Below are positions 31,682 through 41,193 of a stretch of 64,000 nucleotides of DNA, one piece after another (within the stretch, counting starts at the first letter, position 1; each line of letters starts with the position of its first letter). The position numbers were made by a program, and so were the translations under genes. The stretch is from Saccharomyces paradoxus (taxonomy: Eukaryota; Ascomycota; Saccharomycetes; Saccharomycetales; Saccharomycetaceae): assembly GCF_002079055.1 (NCBI RefSeq), contig NC_047494.1:310001-374000 (forward strand), read 5' to 3'. A model generated the notes under the pieces. It saw only the letters and a list, made by a program, of their open reading frames with translations. It was not told where the DNA came from and ran no database searches.

Positions 31682-33565
31682 ATGAATGAAATGGAGAACA
31701 CAGATCCAGTATTCGGGGATGAACTTGCATCTAAATATGAAAGGGAATCAAGCACAGAACAAGAAGAGGATGCGCCTGTAATTCTTACGCAGTTAAATGA
31801 AGATGGCACCACTTCGAATTATTTTGACAAAAGGAAACTGAAAATTGCTCCTAGATCAACACTGCAATTTAAAGTTGGACCACCATTTGAATTGGTGAGA
31901 GATTATTGTTCAGTTGTGGAGTCTCATACAGGAAGAACATTGGATATGCGAATTATTCCAAGAATTGACAGAGGGTTCGACCATATTGATGAAGAGTGGG
32001 TAGGTTATAAAAGGAATTATTTTACCCTTGTATCAACTTTTGAAACAGCAAACTGTGATTTGGATACTTTTTTAAAGACTAGCTTTGATCTCCTGGTTGG
32101 AGATTCTTCATTAGAAAACAAATTAAGAGTGCAATATTTTGCTATCAAGATAAAAGCCAAGAATGATGACGACGAGACGGAAATCAATCTCGTACAACAT
32201 ACAGCAAAACGCGACAAAGGTCCTCAATTTTGTCCTTCTGTATGTCCGTTGGTTCCCTCCCCTTTGCCAAAGCATCAAATTATAAGGGAGGCTTCAAATG
32301 TTCGAAATATTACTAAAATGAAAAAATACGATTCCACATTTTATTTGCACAGAGACCACGTCAATTACGAAGAGTATGGAGTGGATTCTCTATTATTTTC
32401 CTATCCAGAAGATGCTATTCAAAAAGTTGCCCGTTATGAAAGAGTTCAATTTGCTTCATCAATTAGCGTGAAAAAACCATCCCAACAGAATAAACACTTT
32501 AGCTTACATGTAATTTTAGGTGCAGTTGTAGATCCAGATACCTTTCATGGGGTAAGGCCCGGAATTCCTTACGATGAACTGGCTTTAAAAAATGGATCAA
32601 AGGGGATGTTTGTGTATTTGCAGGAAATGAAAACACCACCTCTTATTATTAGGGGAAGGTCACCTTCTAATTATGCATCATCTCAGCGAATAACTGTGAG
32701 AACTCCGTCTAGTGTCAATTCCTCACAAAACAGTACTAAAAGAAAAATGCCATCAACACCGCAGCCGCTCAAGGAAAGTTGCTTAAATGCAAGACCTGCA
32801 AAGAGGCGATCCAAAGTGGCATTAGATGCATCGAATTCCGGCATGTCAATCTCGCCGGTCAAATCTCGACAATCCACACCAATGGAAGCTTCGAAGGAAA
32901 ATGATGATCCCTTCTTTAGGCCAAACAAAAGGGTGGAAACTCTTGAACATATCGAGAACAAATTGGGTGCTTTGAAGAACCAATGTCCAGATTCCTCTTT
33001 GAAATATCCAAGTTCATCTTCAAGGGGTGTGGAAGGGGGTTTAGAAAAGGAAGATTTAGTTTATTCAAGTAGTTTTTCTGTTAACATGAAGCAAATCGAG
33101 CTAAAACCAGCACGCTCTTTTGAACACGAGAATGTTTTCAAAGTAGGTTCGTTAGCATTCAAAAAGATCAGTGAATTACCGCATGAAAATTATGATATTA
33201 CAAAAGAGAAAAAATCAATGGAACAGAATTATTTGAGGGCAGAGATAGGCTCACGTTCTGAATGCAAAACAAGCTATGGTAATGAACTTTCTCTTTCAAA
33301 TATTTCATTTTCCATACTACCCAACTCAGCAGAAAATTTTCACTTGGAAACTGCACTTTTTCCAGCCATGGAAGAAGATGTACCAAGGACGTTTTCAAGA
33401 ATATTAGAAACAGGCTCGTTTCAAAATTATTATCAAAAAATGGAAGCAGAAAACGCAGACCGATTATGTTCAAAAGGTGTCAAGTTGATTGCAAGTGGTA
33501 CTCTACCATCTGGTATATTTAATAGGGAAGAATTGTTTGATGAAGATAGTTTCTATAAGCATTAA
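31682..33565 (+). CDS. NDT80: Meiosis-specific transcription factor Ndt80
   Basis: The 627-residue protein is the master activator of middle meiotic genes and drives exit from pachytene. The s-type Ig-fold DNA-binding domain spans about residues 30-335. It includes basic stretches such as TAKRDKGPQFCPS and the loop around RPGIPYDELALKNGSKG. A Ser/Lys-rich linker (STKRKMPSTPQ) follows, then a C-terminal activation region. Length equals that of the S. cerevisiae protein. Its promoter carries a URS1-like site and at least two MSEs, fitting the known two-step induction by Ime1 and then by itself. Confidence 0.96.
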   Translation: MNEMENTDPVFGDELASKYERESSTEQEEDAPVILTQLNEDGTTSNYFDKRKLKIAPRSTLQFKVGPPFELVRDYCSVVESHTGRTLDMRIIPRIDRGFDHIDEEWVGYKRNYFTLVSTFETANCDLDTFLKTSFDLLVGDSSLENKLRVQYFAIKIKAKNDDDETEINLVQHTAKRDKGPQFCPSVCPLVPSPLPKHQIIREASNVRNITKMKKYDSTFYLHRDHVNYEEYGVDSLLFSYPEDAIQKVARYERVQFASSISVKKPSQQNKHFSLHVILGAVVDPDTFHGVRPGIPYDELALKNGSKGMFVYLQEMKTPPLIIRGRSPSNYASSQRITVRTPSSVNSSQNSTKRKMPSTPQPLKESCLNARPAKRRSKVALDASNSGMSISPVKSRQSTPMEASKENDDPFFRPNKRVETLEHIENKLGALKNQCPDSSLKYPSSSSRGVEGGLEKEDLVYSSSFSVNMKQIELKPARSFEHENVFKVGSLAFKKISELPHENYDITKEKKSMEQNYLRAEIGSRSECKTSYGNELSLSNISFSILPNSAENFHLETALFPAMEEDVPRTFSRILETGSFQNYYQKMEAENADRLCSKGVKLIASGTLPSGIFNREELFDEDSFYKH

Positions 33566-33645
33566 ATAAACTAATGATTCAAATCTCGTCAAAAAGTTTC
33601 CAACTTTTTCACGTCGTAAAAAATTGTGAATTCTCCAAAAATAAA

Positions 33646-33737
33646 TGCGAATTCTGTGGATCGAACACAGGACCTCCAGATAACTTGACCGAAGTTTTTT
33701 CTTCAGTCTGGCGCTCTCCCAACTGAGCTAAATCCGC
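33646..33737 (-). tRNA. tF(GAA): tRNA-Phe (anticodon GAA) with intron
   Basis: Read on the minus strand, 92 bases fold as tRNA-Phe: 5' GCGGATT pairs with AATTCGC at the 3' end, with A73 (the discriminator base) last. The A box is TAGCTCAGTTGG and the B box is GGTTCGATCC-like (TGTTCGATCC). The anticodon loop is CTGAAGA with anticodon GAA. A 19-base intron (33682-33700) interrupts after G37; removing it leaves 73 bases before CCA addition. A run of five T (minus strand, 33637-33641) just downstream is the Pol III terminator. Delta LTRs lie upstream, the usual Ty1/Ty2 target zone. Confidence 0.97.
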
Positions 33738-33882
33738 TTATATTTTATAAATTTCATTTTTGAAACTGGGTAACCTACTTTGATAGTAACAACTATGTCG
33801 CAGATGAAAAAACGCTAGCGATTACTTAAAAGGGTAAATCGCTAATTACATCTGAAAGGACCGAAGACACATTGTCTCAAAC

Positions 33883-34217
33883 TGAGAAATGGGTGAATAA
33901 TTAGATAATTGTTGGGATTCCATTGTTACTAAAGGCTTATAATATTAGGTATACAGAATATACTAGAAGTTCTCCTCGAGGATATAGGAATCCACAAAAG
34001 GGAATCGATAGTTCTATATAGTGTTATTATTTTATCTTCTTTTCCTTTTATACGTTGTCATTCATTATCCTATTACATTATCAATCCTTGCATTTCAGCT
34101 TCCATTAGATTGAATGACTGTTTCTCAATCTTTATGCCATCCTCTTACACCGCATGTGATAATATAGTAGTAAGATGAGTGCTACTAAATAGATGATATT
34201 AGAATTTCATTCCAACA
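33883..34217 (-). mobile_element. Solo delta LTR (Ty1/Ty2 type), minus orientation
   Basis: A 335-base long terminal repeat. On the minus strand it begins TGTTGGAATG and ends with CCATTTCTCA, and contains the typical CCTCGAGGAGAACTTCTAG block. It is a fossil solo LTR of a Ty1/Ty2 (Copia/Pseudoviridae) retrotransposon. It begins 146 bases upstream of the tRNA-Phe. Its immediate flanks (CAAAC and GATTA) do not match, so no target-site duplication is seen. That suggests later recombination. It forms an inverted pair with the next LTR. Confidence 0.93.
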
Positions 34218-34279
34218 GATTAATACAATAATGCAGACACCATTTACTATGGTTTTAATGTAACGACCCATATCCTTAT

Positions 34280-34597
34280 TGTTGGAATGAAATTCTAATA
34301 TCATCTATTTAATAGTATATTATAATATGCGGTGCAAGAGGATGACATAAAGATTGAGAAACAGTCATCCAATCTAATGGAAGCTGAAATGCAAGGATTG
34401 ATAATGTAATAGGATAATGAATGACAACATATAAAAAGAAAGAAGATAAGGTAATGACACTATGTAGAGCTATCGATTCCCTTTTGTGGATTCCTATATC
34501 CTCGAGGAGAACTTCTAGTATATTCTATATACCTAATATTATAGCCTTTAGTAACAATGGAATCCCAACAATTATCTAATTACCCACATAATTCTCA
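34280..34597 (+). mobile_element. Solo delta LTR (Ty1/Ty2 type), plus orientation, with target-site duplication
   Basis: A 318-base LTR running from TGTTGGAATG to the TTCTCA end. It is flanked on both sides by CTTAT (34275-34279 and 34598-34602), a perfect 5-base target-site duplication that marks it as a single insertion reduced to a solo LTR. By eye it is over 90 percent alike to the neighbouring inverted copy, so both come from related, fairly recent families. No internal coding region remains. Confidence 0.94.
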
Positions 34598-35496
34598 CTT
34601 ATATATGTAAATGTCAAGTTAATCATTCAAGTAATAGATCTTTAACTTTCCACATTATCACGTAGTCACATATTATTCCCCATCCTGAAACATCAATGAC
34701 GTATTGTGTCTGGTTACTTCATATGATCACCAACTGATTAGTTATAAAGAATAATAAGTCACTATTCTAACACATTGATTTATTACAAACAAATTTTATT
34801 TACGCGTTGATATATTTGTAACTCGGCTACGAATGAGGTCTCCATCTTGAAGTACAACAGAAATGCAACGCTTACAAGTATATTGAGGTTTTTAAATGAT
34901 AAGCAACTCATGCTAATACTAATGACCAATTGTTACAACAAAAATTATATATCGTCTATTGACTAGTATTCTTATTACTAGAATATTATCATACGCAGTG
35001 TAAGAAGAAGGCATAAAGATTGAGGAACAGTCATCAAGTTTAATGAAGGCCGATAACGGTTCTAATATTCACATTAGTAGTAGGTAAAGGTTACCTAATT
35101 CTTATTCTAACAGATTTATTGAGGCAAAGCGTGCAGTACACATTTTTTTATAAAAGAAAGATAGAGCTACGGAAGCTGTACTGTACCCATTACATTCCCA
35201 GAGTCGTTCCGTTTTATCGAATTGGAAGGAAAGCTAGATACCCGACATTTCAGAGCTTATGATCACAGCGCTTCATCTTATTCGTTTTGATATATTCGTG
35301 TCCTAAGGAATATATTTACTATACTGCGTAGGCCACTGTTACTACTTTCCGTGAAGATTATTTCTGATCTGAATAAAATACCTGGTAGAAATGACAACTT
35401 TTTCACTTATAAAATTCTTAATCCGTACATGTTTTTTTTTTTACAAAATTTAAATATTATTGTCCCAAATTATACAATGTTGATCCTGACGGCAAA
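34598..35496. other. Gene-free region with LTR fragments and unassigned AT-rich DNA
   Basis: Besides the delta fragment, two minus-strand TGTTAGAATA sequences (34763-34772 and 35103-35112) look like LTR starts, possibly of Ty4 (tau) or another family, but I cannot assign them. The stretch 35113-35496 shows nothing I recognise; it ends at the 3' side of YHR126C. Confidence 0.4.
34931..35050 (+). mobile_element. Truncated delta-like LTR fragment
   Basis: About 120 bases resemble the 5' part of a delta LTR in plus orientation, recognisable by the TATCGTCTATTGACTAG and ATTATCATACGCAGTGTAAGA stretches. Similarity fades near 35050. It is older than the two full LTRs, judging by lower similarity. 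The right boundary is approximate. Confidence 0.7.
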
Positions 35497-35982
35497 TCAT
35501 AAAAATAATAGCGCTGCTAAACCAACGATGCAGCCCATGTTCTTAGGTTCGACTTTTATACCAGCACCTTCATAGACAGAAATATTTGCGGTATTGCTTG
35601 GAGTAGCGGCAATAGCAGTAGCAGTAGCAGATTCAGATGCAGTGGCCTGGATCTGACCATCACTGATCTGGGAAATAGCGGCGTCCTGCTTTCTGCCAGG
35701 TTGATAATCAGCAACTGCACTTCTATTGGAACGATACAACGAGCCATTCCAACCACCGACGTCATATACAGCTGCACTAGATACCTTTTTCTGCTGAGCT
35801 TCTAGGGACCAGGACGCACTGCTGTTGAAGACTTCATCAGTAGAATTGAACTTTCCTTCTATATGTGAGTTTGTATTGTTAGAAAACTGTACGTTCAACG
35901 TGTCTGAGGAATTGTTTACTTGCGCATTTGCAACTAGAACGTTGGTGACAACAAACAATGTGGAAACTAAAGTGCACTTCAT
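35497..35982 (-). CDS. ANS1: YHR126C (ANS1): small putative GPI-anchored cell-surface protein
   Basis: The 161-residue protein has a clear signal peptide (MKCTLVSTLFVVTNVLVANA) and a Ser/Asn/Thr-rich body with several N-glycosylation sequons (NNS, NNT, NSS, NGS, NRS). It has a short Ala/Ser/Thr-rich stretch before a hydrophobic C-terminus (CIVGLAALLFL). That layout fits a GPI-anchored wall or membrane protein. Function is unknown. It is about two residues longer than its S. cerevisiae counterpart as I recall it. Confidence 0.87.
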   Translation of the reverse strand: MKCTLVSTLFVVTNVLVANAQVNNSSDTLNVQFSNNTNSHIEGKFNSTDEVFNSSASWSLEAQQKKVSSAAVYDVGGWNGSLYRSNRSAVADYQPGRKQDAAISQISDGQIQATASESATATAIAATPSNTANISVYEGAGIKVEPKNMGCIVGLAALLFL

Positions 35983-36711
35983 GGTAAAATCAAATATGAT
36001 GTTCGTTTGGTTCTTTCTTTACTTTTATGTGTAAACTAGATGTGTGATAAAATGGAACTATATGAAGTATCGAGTTTGAAGACATGGTATTTCTGAGGCG
36101 GGGCCTCACCTTTATATAGTGTTTCTCGAACCATCAAACCTGAGTAAAAACATCGGCACTTTCTTCAAATAGCCAGTAAAAAGGAAAGACGTTAAAAGAA
36201 ACGTTTGACACAGAAAGTAATCAAAGAGGAGTCTAGATTTATTATTTCCCCACTATGAATCGCTGCTCAAGGTACAAAGGTACGACTGCTACTTTCTTTT
36301 TGGGTTTTCGTAGAGGAAAAAATAATCTAGCATAAAAAGAAACATAAAGAAAAAAAGAAAAGAAACGTTCGAGACTTTATTATAGTAAGAAATGTTGAGG
36401 TAAAAAAAGAAACCCGCACTTGCAAGCCAAATTACTGAGGTAGTATCGATGGCGAGAGCAACTTACATGAACGCCTCAATTTGCAAAATTTGTGATGATG
36501 TTATTTTCAACGTCTATCTTCATCCTTATTTACCGTCATTATTAAAAATTGGTCCGGAGGAATAATCGGGTAACGGTTTGTTCACCCAACGTGAAAAAAA
36601 GGTCCATGGATTTTTAGAAGACACACAGATGAATGGATTAGAAATCATAACAAGCTGAAAGTATATGGTGCTTTAGATCAGAGCAGCGGAAAGAGTTATC
36701 AGAATACAAAA
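35983..36711. other. Divergent intergenic region YHR126C-YHR127W
   Basis: The region separates two divergent genes. It contains A-rich runs near 36340-36360 and 36400 and a GGCGGGGCC block near 36105 that includes a STRE-like core (GGGG). No RNA gene or mobile element is recognised. Confidence 0.4.
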
Positions 36712-37464
36712 ATGGCTAGGGGTAGAATAAATACTAAGAAAAACATTCAAGGTAAGCGCTTGATAGACAGGGTTGTTCCCATGGACAAAATTACAAAAGT
36801 TGATGTACCGAAAAAAACACCCGTAAAGCATACTAAAGAAGGATTTAGCGTTGTCAATGGTAAACTGGTGAGCAGTAATGACATCGGTGTACTATTGAGA
36901 GAAGCACAAGGTGCTATCGATAAAAGAAATAACGTTTCTCAAAGAAATGGAAGAAAGGGAATAAAGAACAATAGGCCTCAAAAAGGCTTAAACACTAATC
37001 CTGCCTGGGGTAATAATCACAGAAGATCCGATTGGCAGCCCCCTAAAAACAATCGAGGCCAGAAGGCAAACGGCATGAGTAATGTTAACAACTCGCGGGA
37101 TTTCACCACCTCTAATGTTAAATTGCAGCGACAACAATTTGGCGAAGAAATGCAAAGTGGCAGCCAGCTTGTTATATCTACGAATTCAGATGCCTCAAAT
37201 AAACTGTTGATGCTATTCAATTTGACCTTGGGAGTAGACCAAGAAAACTTGAAAAATGTTCTGGAAAACATTTCGCAGGTGCAGATAGCTCAAATTAGAG
37301 TGAGAGATTTACCGTCAGGATCTGCCACTGCTAAAGTCCGTCTAACATATCCTACAACGCAATCTTTAGAAAAAGTTAGAAAACTGTTTCATGGGGCCCT
37401 AGTAGATGGAAGACGCATCCAGGTGGTGATCGCATCCGATGAATCGTCGCACCTGTTGTATTAG
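36712..37464 (+). CDS. YHR127W: basic nuclear protein with RRM-like C-terminus
   Basis: This encodes a 250-residue protein. The first 150 residues are Arg/Lys/Asn/Gly-rich and probably disordered (RGRINTKKNIQGKR, NNRGQKANG). The last 85 or so residues look like an RRM fold: KLLMLFNLTLG as the RNP2-like strand, a helix DQENLKNVLENI, ATAKVRLTYPT as the RNP1-like strand, a helix with SLEKVRKLF, and GRRIQVVIA as strand 4. That layout is like the Yra1/Aly adaptor family. The S. cerevisiae homologue is nuclear and of unclear function; a role in Kar9 localisation has been reported. It is about seven residues longer than I recall for S. cerevisiae. Confidence 0.82.
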   Translation: MARGRINTKKNIQGKRLIDRVVPMDKITKVDVPKKTPVKHTKEGFSVVNGKLVSSNDIGVLLREAQGAIDKRNNVSQRNGRKGIKNNRPQKGLNTNPAWGNNHRRSDWQPPKNNRGQKANGMSNVNNSRDFTTSNVKLQRQQFGEEMQSGSQLVISTNSDASNKLLMLFNLTLGVDQENLKNVLENISQVQIAQIRVRDLPSGSATAKVRLTYPTTQSLEKVRKLFHGALVDGRRIQVVIASDESSHLLY

Positions 37465-37955
37465 AGTTTGTCAACAACACTCACAAGATGTGTAGTCTCT
37501 AAGCTCCCCACAACAAACCCGTTTATTCGGAAGACATTTTTTCTCGGTGATTACTTAATAACAGTATCACTTTCTCACACTCTAGTAATTGGATTATGTA
37601 AGATTATTTCATAAACTATAAAACAGGTCATCGCAATAGCAGAAAAACCGGTTTTTCTATGAAGCTTGTCTCATCGCATATAAAATCGACGGCTGTAATT
37701 ATCTCCGGCGGAATTTTTCACTTCCCGACTTTTTTTTTCATTTTTTTTTTTTTTTTTTTTTTCACTTTTTCTTTCAAAGATGCCTCAGAAAAGGTATATA
37801 TATTGGTAAGAATCTTTTTCCAATACTAGCTACATTTCTTCTTGAACCATAAACCGTTATTCATTTTGGCTTCACCATTCTTGTGCCTTACATATTTAAA
37901 TACTCTCAGAAACGAAAGGTCTTTTATCAGCAAACTTAGTGATCTGAAAAAAAAA
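37465..37955. promoter_or_regulatory. FUR1 promoter region with long poly(dT) tract
   Basis: Before FUR1 there is a T9-CA-T22 run (37730-37762). Such poly(dA:dT) tracts keep nucleosomes off yeast promoters. A TATATATAT stretch follows near 37796. An in-frame extension upstream of the FUR1 ATG exists but has no ATG of its own. Confidence 0.6.
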
Positions 37956-38606
37956 ATGTCCTCGGAACCATATAAGAACGTCTACTTGCTACCCCAGACG
38001 AACCAATTGCTAGGTTTGTACACCATCATCAGAAATAAAAATACAACTAGACCTGATTTCATTTTCTACTCCGATAGAATCATCAGGCTGTTGGTTGAAG
38101 AAGGTTTAAACCATCTTCCTGTGCAAAGGCAAATCGTGGAAACTGACACCAACGAAAACTTCGAAGGTGTCTCATTTATGGGTAAAATCTGTGGTGTTTC
38201 CATTGTCAGAGCTGGTGAATCGATGGAGCAAGGTCTAAGGGACTGTTGTAGATCTGTGCGTATTGGTAAAATTTTAATCCAAAGGGATGAAGAGACTGCT
38301 TTACCGAAGTTATTCTACGAAAAATTACCAGAGGATATCTCTCAAAGGTATGTCTTCCTATTAGACCCAATGTTGGCCACCGGTGGTAGTGCTATCATGG
38401 CTACAGAAGTCTTGATCAAGAGAGGTGTCAAGCCAGAGAGAATTTACTTCTTAAACTTAATCTGTAGTAAGGAAGGTATTGAAAAATACCACGCGGCTTT
38501 CCCAGAGGTCAAAATTGTTACTGGTGCTCTGGACAGAGGTTTAGATGAAAACAAGTACTTAGTTCCAGGTTTGGGTGACTTTGGCGACAGATACTACTGT
38601 GTTTAA
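37956..38606 (+). CDS. FUR1: Uracil phosphoribosyltransferase
   Basis: This encodes a 216-residue pyrimidine-salvage enzyme that makes UMP from uracil and PRPP. It is also what activates 5-fluorouracil in yeast. The PRPP-binding loop is LLDPMLATGGSA. The uracil-binding C-terminus GLGDFGDRYYC is present, as is the conserved VSIVRAGESMEQ segment. The start is the ATG of MSSEPYKN, preceded by AAAAAA, a favourable yeast context. The sequence is nearly identical to S. cerevisiae Fur1. Confidence 0.97.
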   Translation: MSSEPYKNVYLLPQTNQLLGLYTIIRNKNTTRPDFIFYSDRIIRLLVEEGLNHLPVQRQIVETDTNENFEGVSFMGKICGVSIVRAGESMEQGLRDCCRSVRIGKILIQRDEETALPKLFYEKLPEDISQRYVFLLDPMLATGGSAIMATEVLIKRGVKPERIYFLNLICSKEGIEKYHAAFPEVKIVTGALDRGLDENKYLVPGLGDFGDRYYCV

Positions 38607-38838
38607 ATAAATCACACCCGAACACCATTTTTCAAGGTTCAGAACGGCTGAAGCCGCATATCGTGTTTTAGTTTTTACTATTTCAAATTTCCTTCCCGCT
38701 TTTTAAACCTTGCTGCCGTCTTTTGTGCTATCAATTTTGTTGTTCATGCATGTTTACTTGCCTTTTTTTAAAAATAATATAAATGTATCAATGGCTATTT
38801 ATAATAAATATGCTTGAAAATTCTAATGACCCTGCCTC

Positions 38839-39993
38839 CTACATCAGATTTGAATTGACACGGGTGCTGTCCTCCAGCCAATCTGACTTTTTAGTCCAAA
38901 GCTTTTGAAAGGTAGATAACCCTGTTAAAATAGAACCACCAATCCACGTAGTATATTTTCTTTCTGAAGGTGCTATTATCTTAATCTTGGACATTCCCCT
39001 AGTCAATGCTTCTAAATCCTGCAACATTCGGTCTCCAAAGCCTCTAAGAGTTGTAGTTCCGCCACTCAGGATTATCGATGACAGTAAAGCTTTCCTTAAA
39101 TCTAGATCGACTTTCCAAATAGATTGCATACACATATCCGATAACCCATCGTACCCTAAGCCGATTATTTGAGGGGAAAACAATATCTCTGGAGCACGAT
39201 ATCGATCATTCCCGACTTCTATACACTTCCCATCAGGCAGTTTGAATGTCGAGATTAAATCTTGAGTACCTTGCAAATATTCCTCCTCCTCCTTTTTAAT
39301 ATCCTTGGCCAAGTAACAAACCTTTTCTTTGATCGTGCGAACAATTTCACGTTCACTGCTGGAAAACAACGAAACACCAGCTGATTTTCGTAGTTGGAAT
39401 TGTAGCTGCTCAGTGATATCTGCTCCCCCAATATCCATCCTCATCATAGACGCAGGTAATACAAAACCATCATATATGGGAACAGTGCTACAATATCCTT
39501 CACCACAATCAATCACACAACCTGTAGTCCTCCCACTCGCATACAGCGACAAAACTGCAGGGTTCGAAACATACAAAGCCGATACGTTAAAGGTCTCGAA
39601 CAATACTTGAGCCATCGCTTCTCTATTTTTCAAAGGGTTCATAGGGGCTTCTGTAATTAATAAAGGATGTTCTTCTATATTTTGCAACTGTAGAACGTCA
39701 TTTAACACGTATGACCATATAAGTTCCATAGAATCCCAATCTTCCACCACGCCGTGCTTTATGGGATATCGTAATTTAAGTAAACCACGCAGTCTTTGCG
39801 CATTGTTTCCAACAAATGTATCTCCTTGAAGGCCCTCGAGCATAACTTTATCATACTTTGTATGTCCCACGAGAGAATATTCCAGAGCTTTGGGCCTTTC
39901 CTCACCGCTAAATCCTGCTTTTATGATTCCCGAACCATTGTCGATCACTATCGGTTGATTGTACAAAGCATAGCTGTCACTTAGCTGGTTCAT
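38839..39993 (-). CDS. ARP1: Actin-related protein 1 of dynactin
   Basis: The 384-residue actin-fold protein forms the short filament of dynactin, which supports dynein in nuclear migration. The N-terminal phosphate loop is IVIDNGSGIIKAGFSGEE. The second phosphate loop region reads GCVIDCGEGYCSTVP, and the adenosine motif is SIILSGGTTTLRGF. Length equals that of S. cerevisiae Arp1. It converges on FUR1, with about 230 bases between the stops. Confidence 0.95.
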   Translation of the reverse strand: MNQLSDSYALYNQPIVIDNGSGIIKAGFSGEERPKALEYSLVGHTKYDKVMLEGLQGDTFVGNNAQRLRGLLKLRYPIKHGVVEDWDSMELIWSYVLNDVLQLQNIEEHPLLITEAPMNPLKNREAMAQVLFETFNVSALYVSNPAVLSLYASGRTTGCVIDCGEGYCSTVPIYDGFVLPASMMRMDIGGADITEQLQFQLRKSAGVSLFSSSEREIVRTIKEKVCYLAKDIKKEEEEYLQGTQDLISTFKLPDGKCIEVGNDRYRAPEILFSPQIIGLGYDGLSDMCMQSIWKVDLDLRKALLSSIILSGGTTTLRGFGDRMLQDLEALTRGMSKIKIIAPSERKYTTWIGGSILTGLSTFQKLWTKKSDWLEDSTRVNSNLM

Positions 39994-41193
39994 TGGCTAA
40001 CCTAATTTCTAATTACTCAATTCGTAGTATAGCATTAGCATATACCTCTTAGTCTATGCTCCTTTGTTATTGTGCTGTTTTACCGAAAATGGTTCTGCTA
40101 TTGCTTTTGTTATTATTCAATAAAGGCGGTTTACCACTATTGATGTACATCGCGAAAATGAGCAGCTTGGAAATAAACTTTTTCTTGGAAAATTGATACA
40201 AAGGGAAAAAGAAAACTAGAGGAAAACTTACTGTTATACAAGTGTCTTGCGTCCTCTTCTTTGTATCCTTAGCCAGAATGCTGTACTATTTCACCTTCCT
40301 TGATGGGCCTTTCTCCGTAGTCCTATGATAGGTTAATGAAATGCGAAAGAAACAGTTGTCTTCAAGAGAAAGTCCTTTGCTGTGGAACAGCATACACTGT
40401 ATGCCATGGCGGAACACGTATTTCTTTTATTTCTTGGAATTAGCAAACGGCAACAGTTCAAAATTTTCTATTTCTGATGCAAAGCTTAATGATTAATAGT
40501 GTATGCTAATTTCGCCTGTTTAAACCTAGACGGATTCGCTTTGTTAAATCGACATACACACTAGAGAAATGAAGTGAAAACAAAGTCGTCTATAAAAAAA
40601 AAAATCCTTGAAGTGATATATGTTCACCTTTCTGAACAACGTGGAAACTCATATATATTGAAAGCTTTAGCATTGACAGGAAGATGAGGAGGCATTCAAG
40701 AAAGATCTAATAGAGAATCGTTAATTTATAAGGACTAGTCAACAGCAAAGTAGCAGTTGAAAGCAATACTATTCTGTTTCATAGTTGTTTGTAAAGACCT
40801 ACCCTATTCTTTTGCTCCTTCATAGTTGCCCATTCTAAGCAACAAGGCGCAAATAATTTAAGATATATACGTATATACATCAACGTTGTCAATTGGAAAT
40901 GCGGTGACATTTCTAAACGATTTTTTTAAAAGGTACTGTTCTTACTCAATTCGAGAATGCAAAATATACTTACCCACTTTTATGTAAGCATCGGTGTCAA
41001 AACCATGAAATATACCGAAAGATAATGTGTTGAAAAGAAACTTAGGTGTAAAAGAAAAAACACAATCCAAAATGTATAAAATGAAATAAAACAAAAATAG
41101 AAAAACTCCCCACAATAGCATATGTTCAATCATAATGCATATCTTCTTACTCACGATAGTAGTTCCACAGAAACGAAATCATTGCATCATAGG
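39994..41193. other. ARP1 upstream and YHR131C downstream region (1.2 kb)
   Basis: No protein gene is supported here. In S. cerevisiae the matching gap holds only a dubious ORF (YHR130C). The decamer AGCATACACT at 40390-40399 recurs inverted at 40498-40507. The rest is AT-rich promoter and 3' flank sequence. Confidence 0.4.

Noticed and set aside
34600-34760. Possible Ty3 sigma LTR remnant (TGACGTATTGT)
   Set aside because: Only eleven bases resemble sigma, and sigma elements normally sit within about 20 bases of a Pol III start, which is not the case here.
37842-37955. 38-codon N-terminal extension of FUR1
   Set aside because: The upstream in-frame region begins with TTG and has no ATG; the conserved enzyme starts at MSSEPYKN.
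40390-40507. Inverted decamer AGCATACACT with about 100-base spacing upstream of ARP1
   Set aside because: Ten-base inverted repeats at this spacing occur by chance, and nothing else marks the site as an element.
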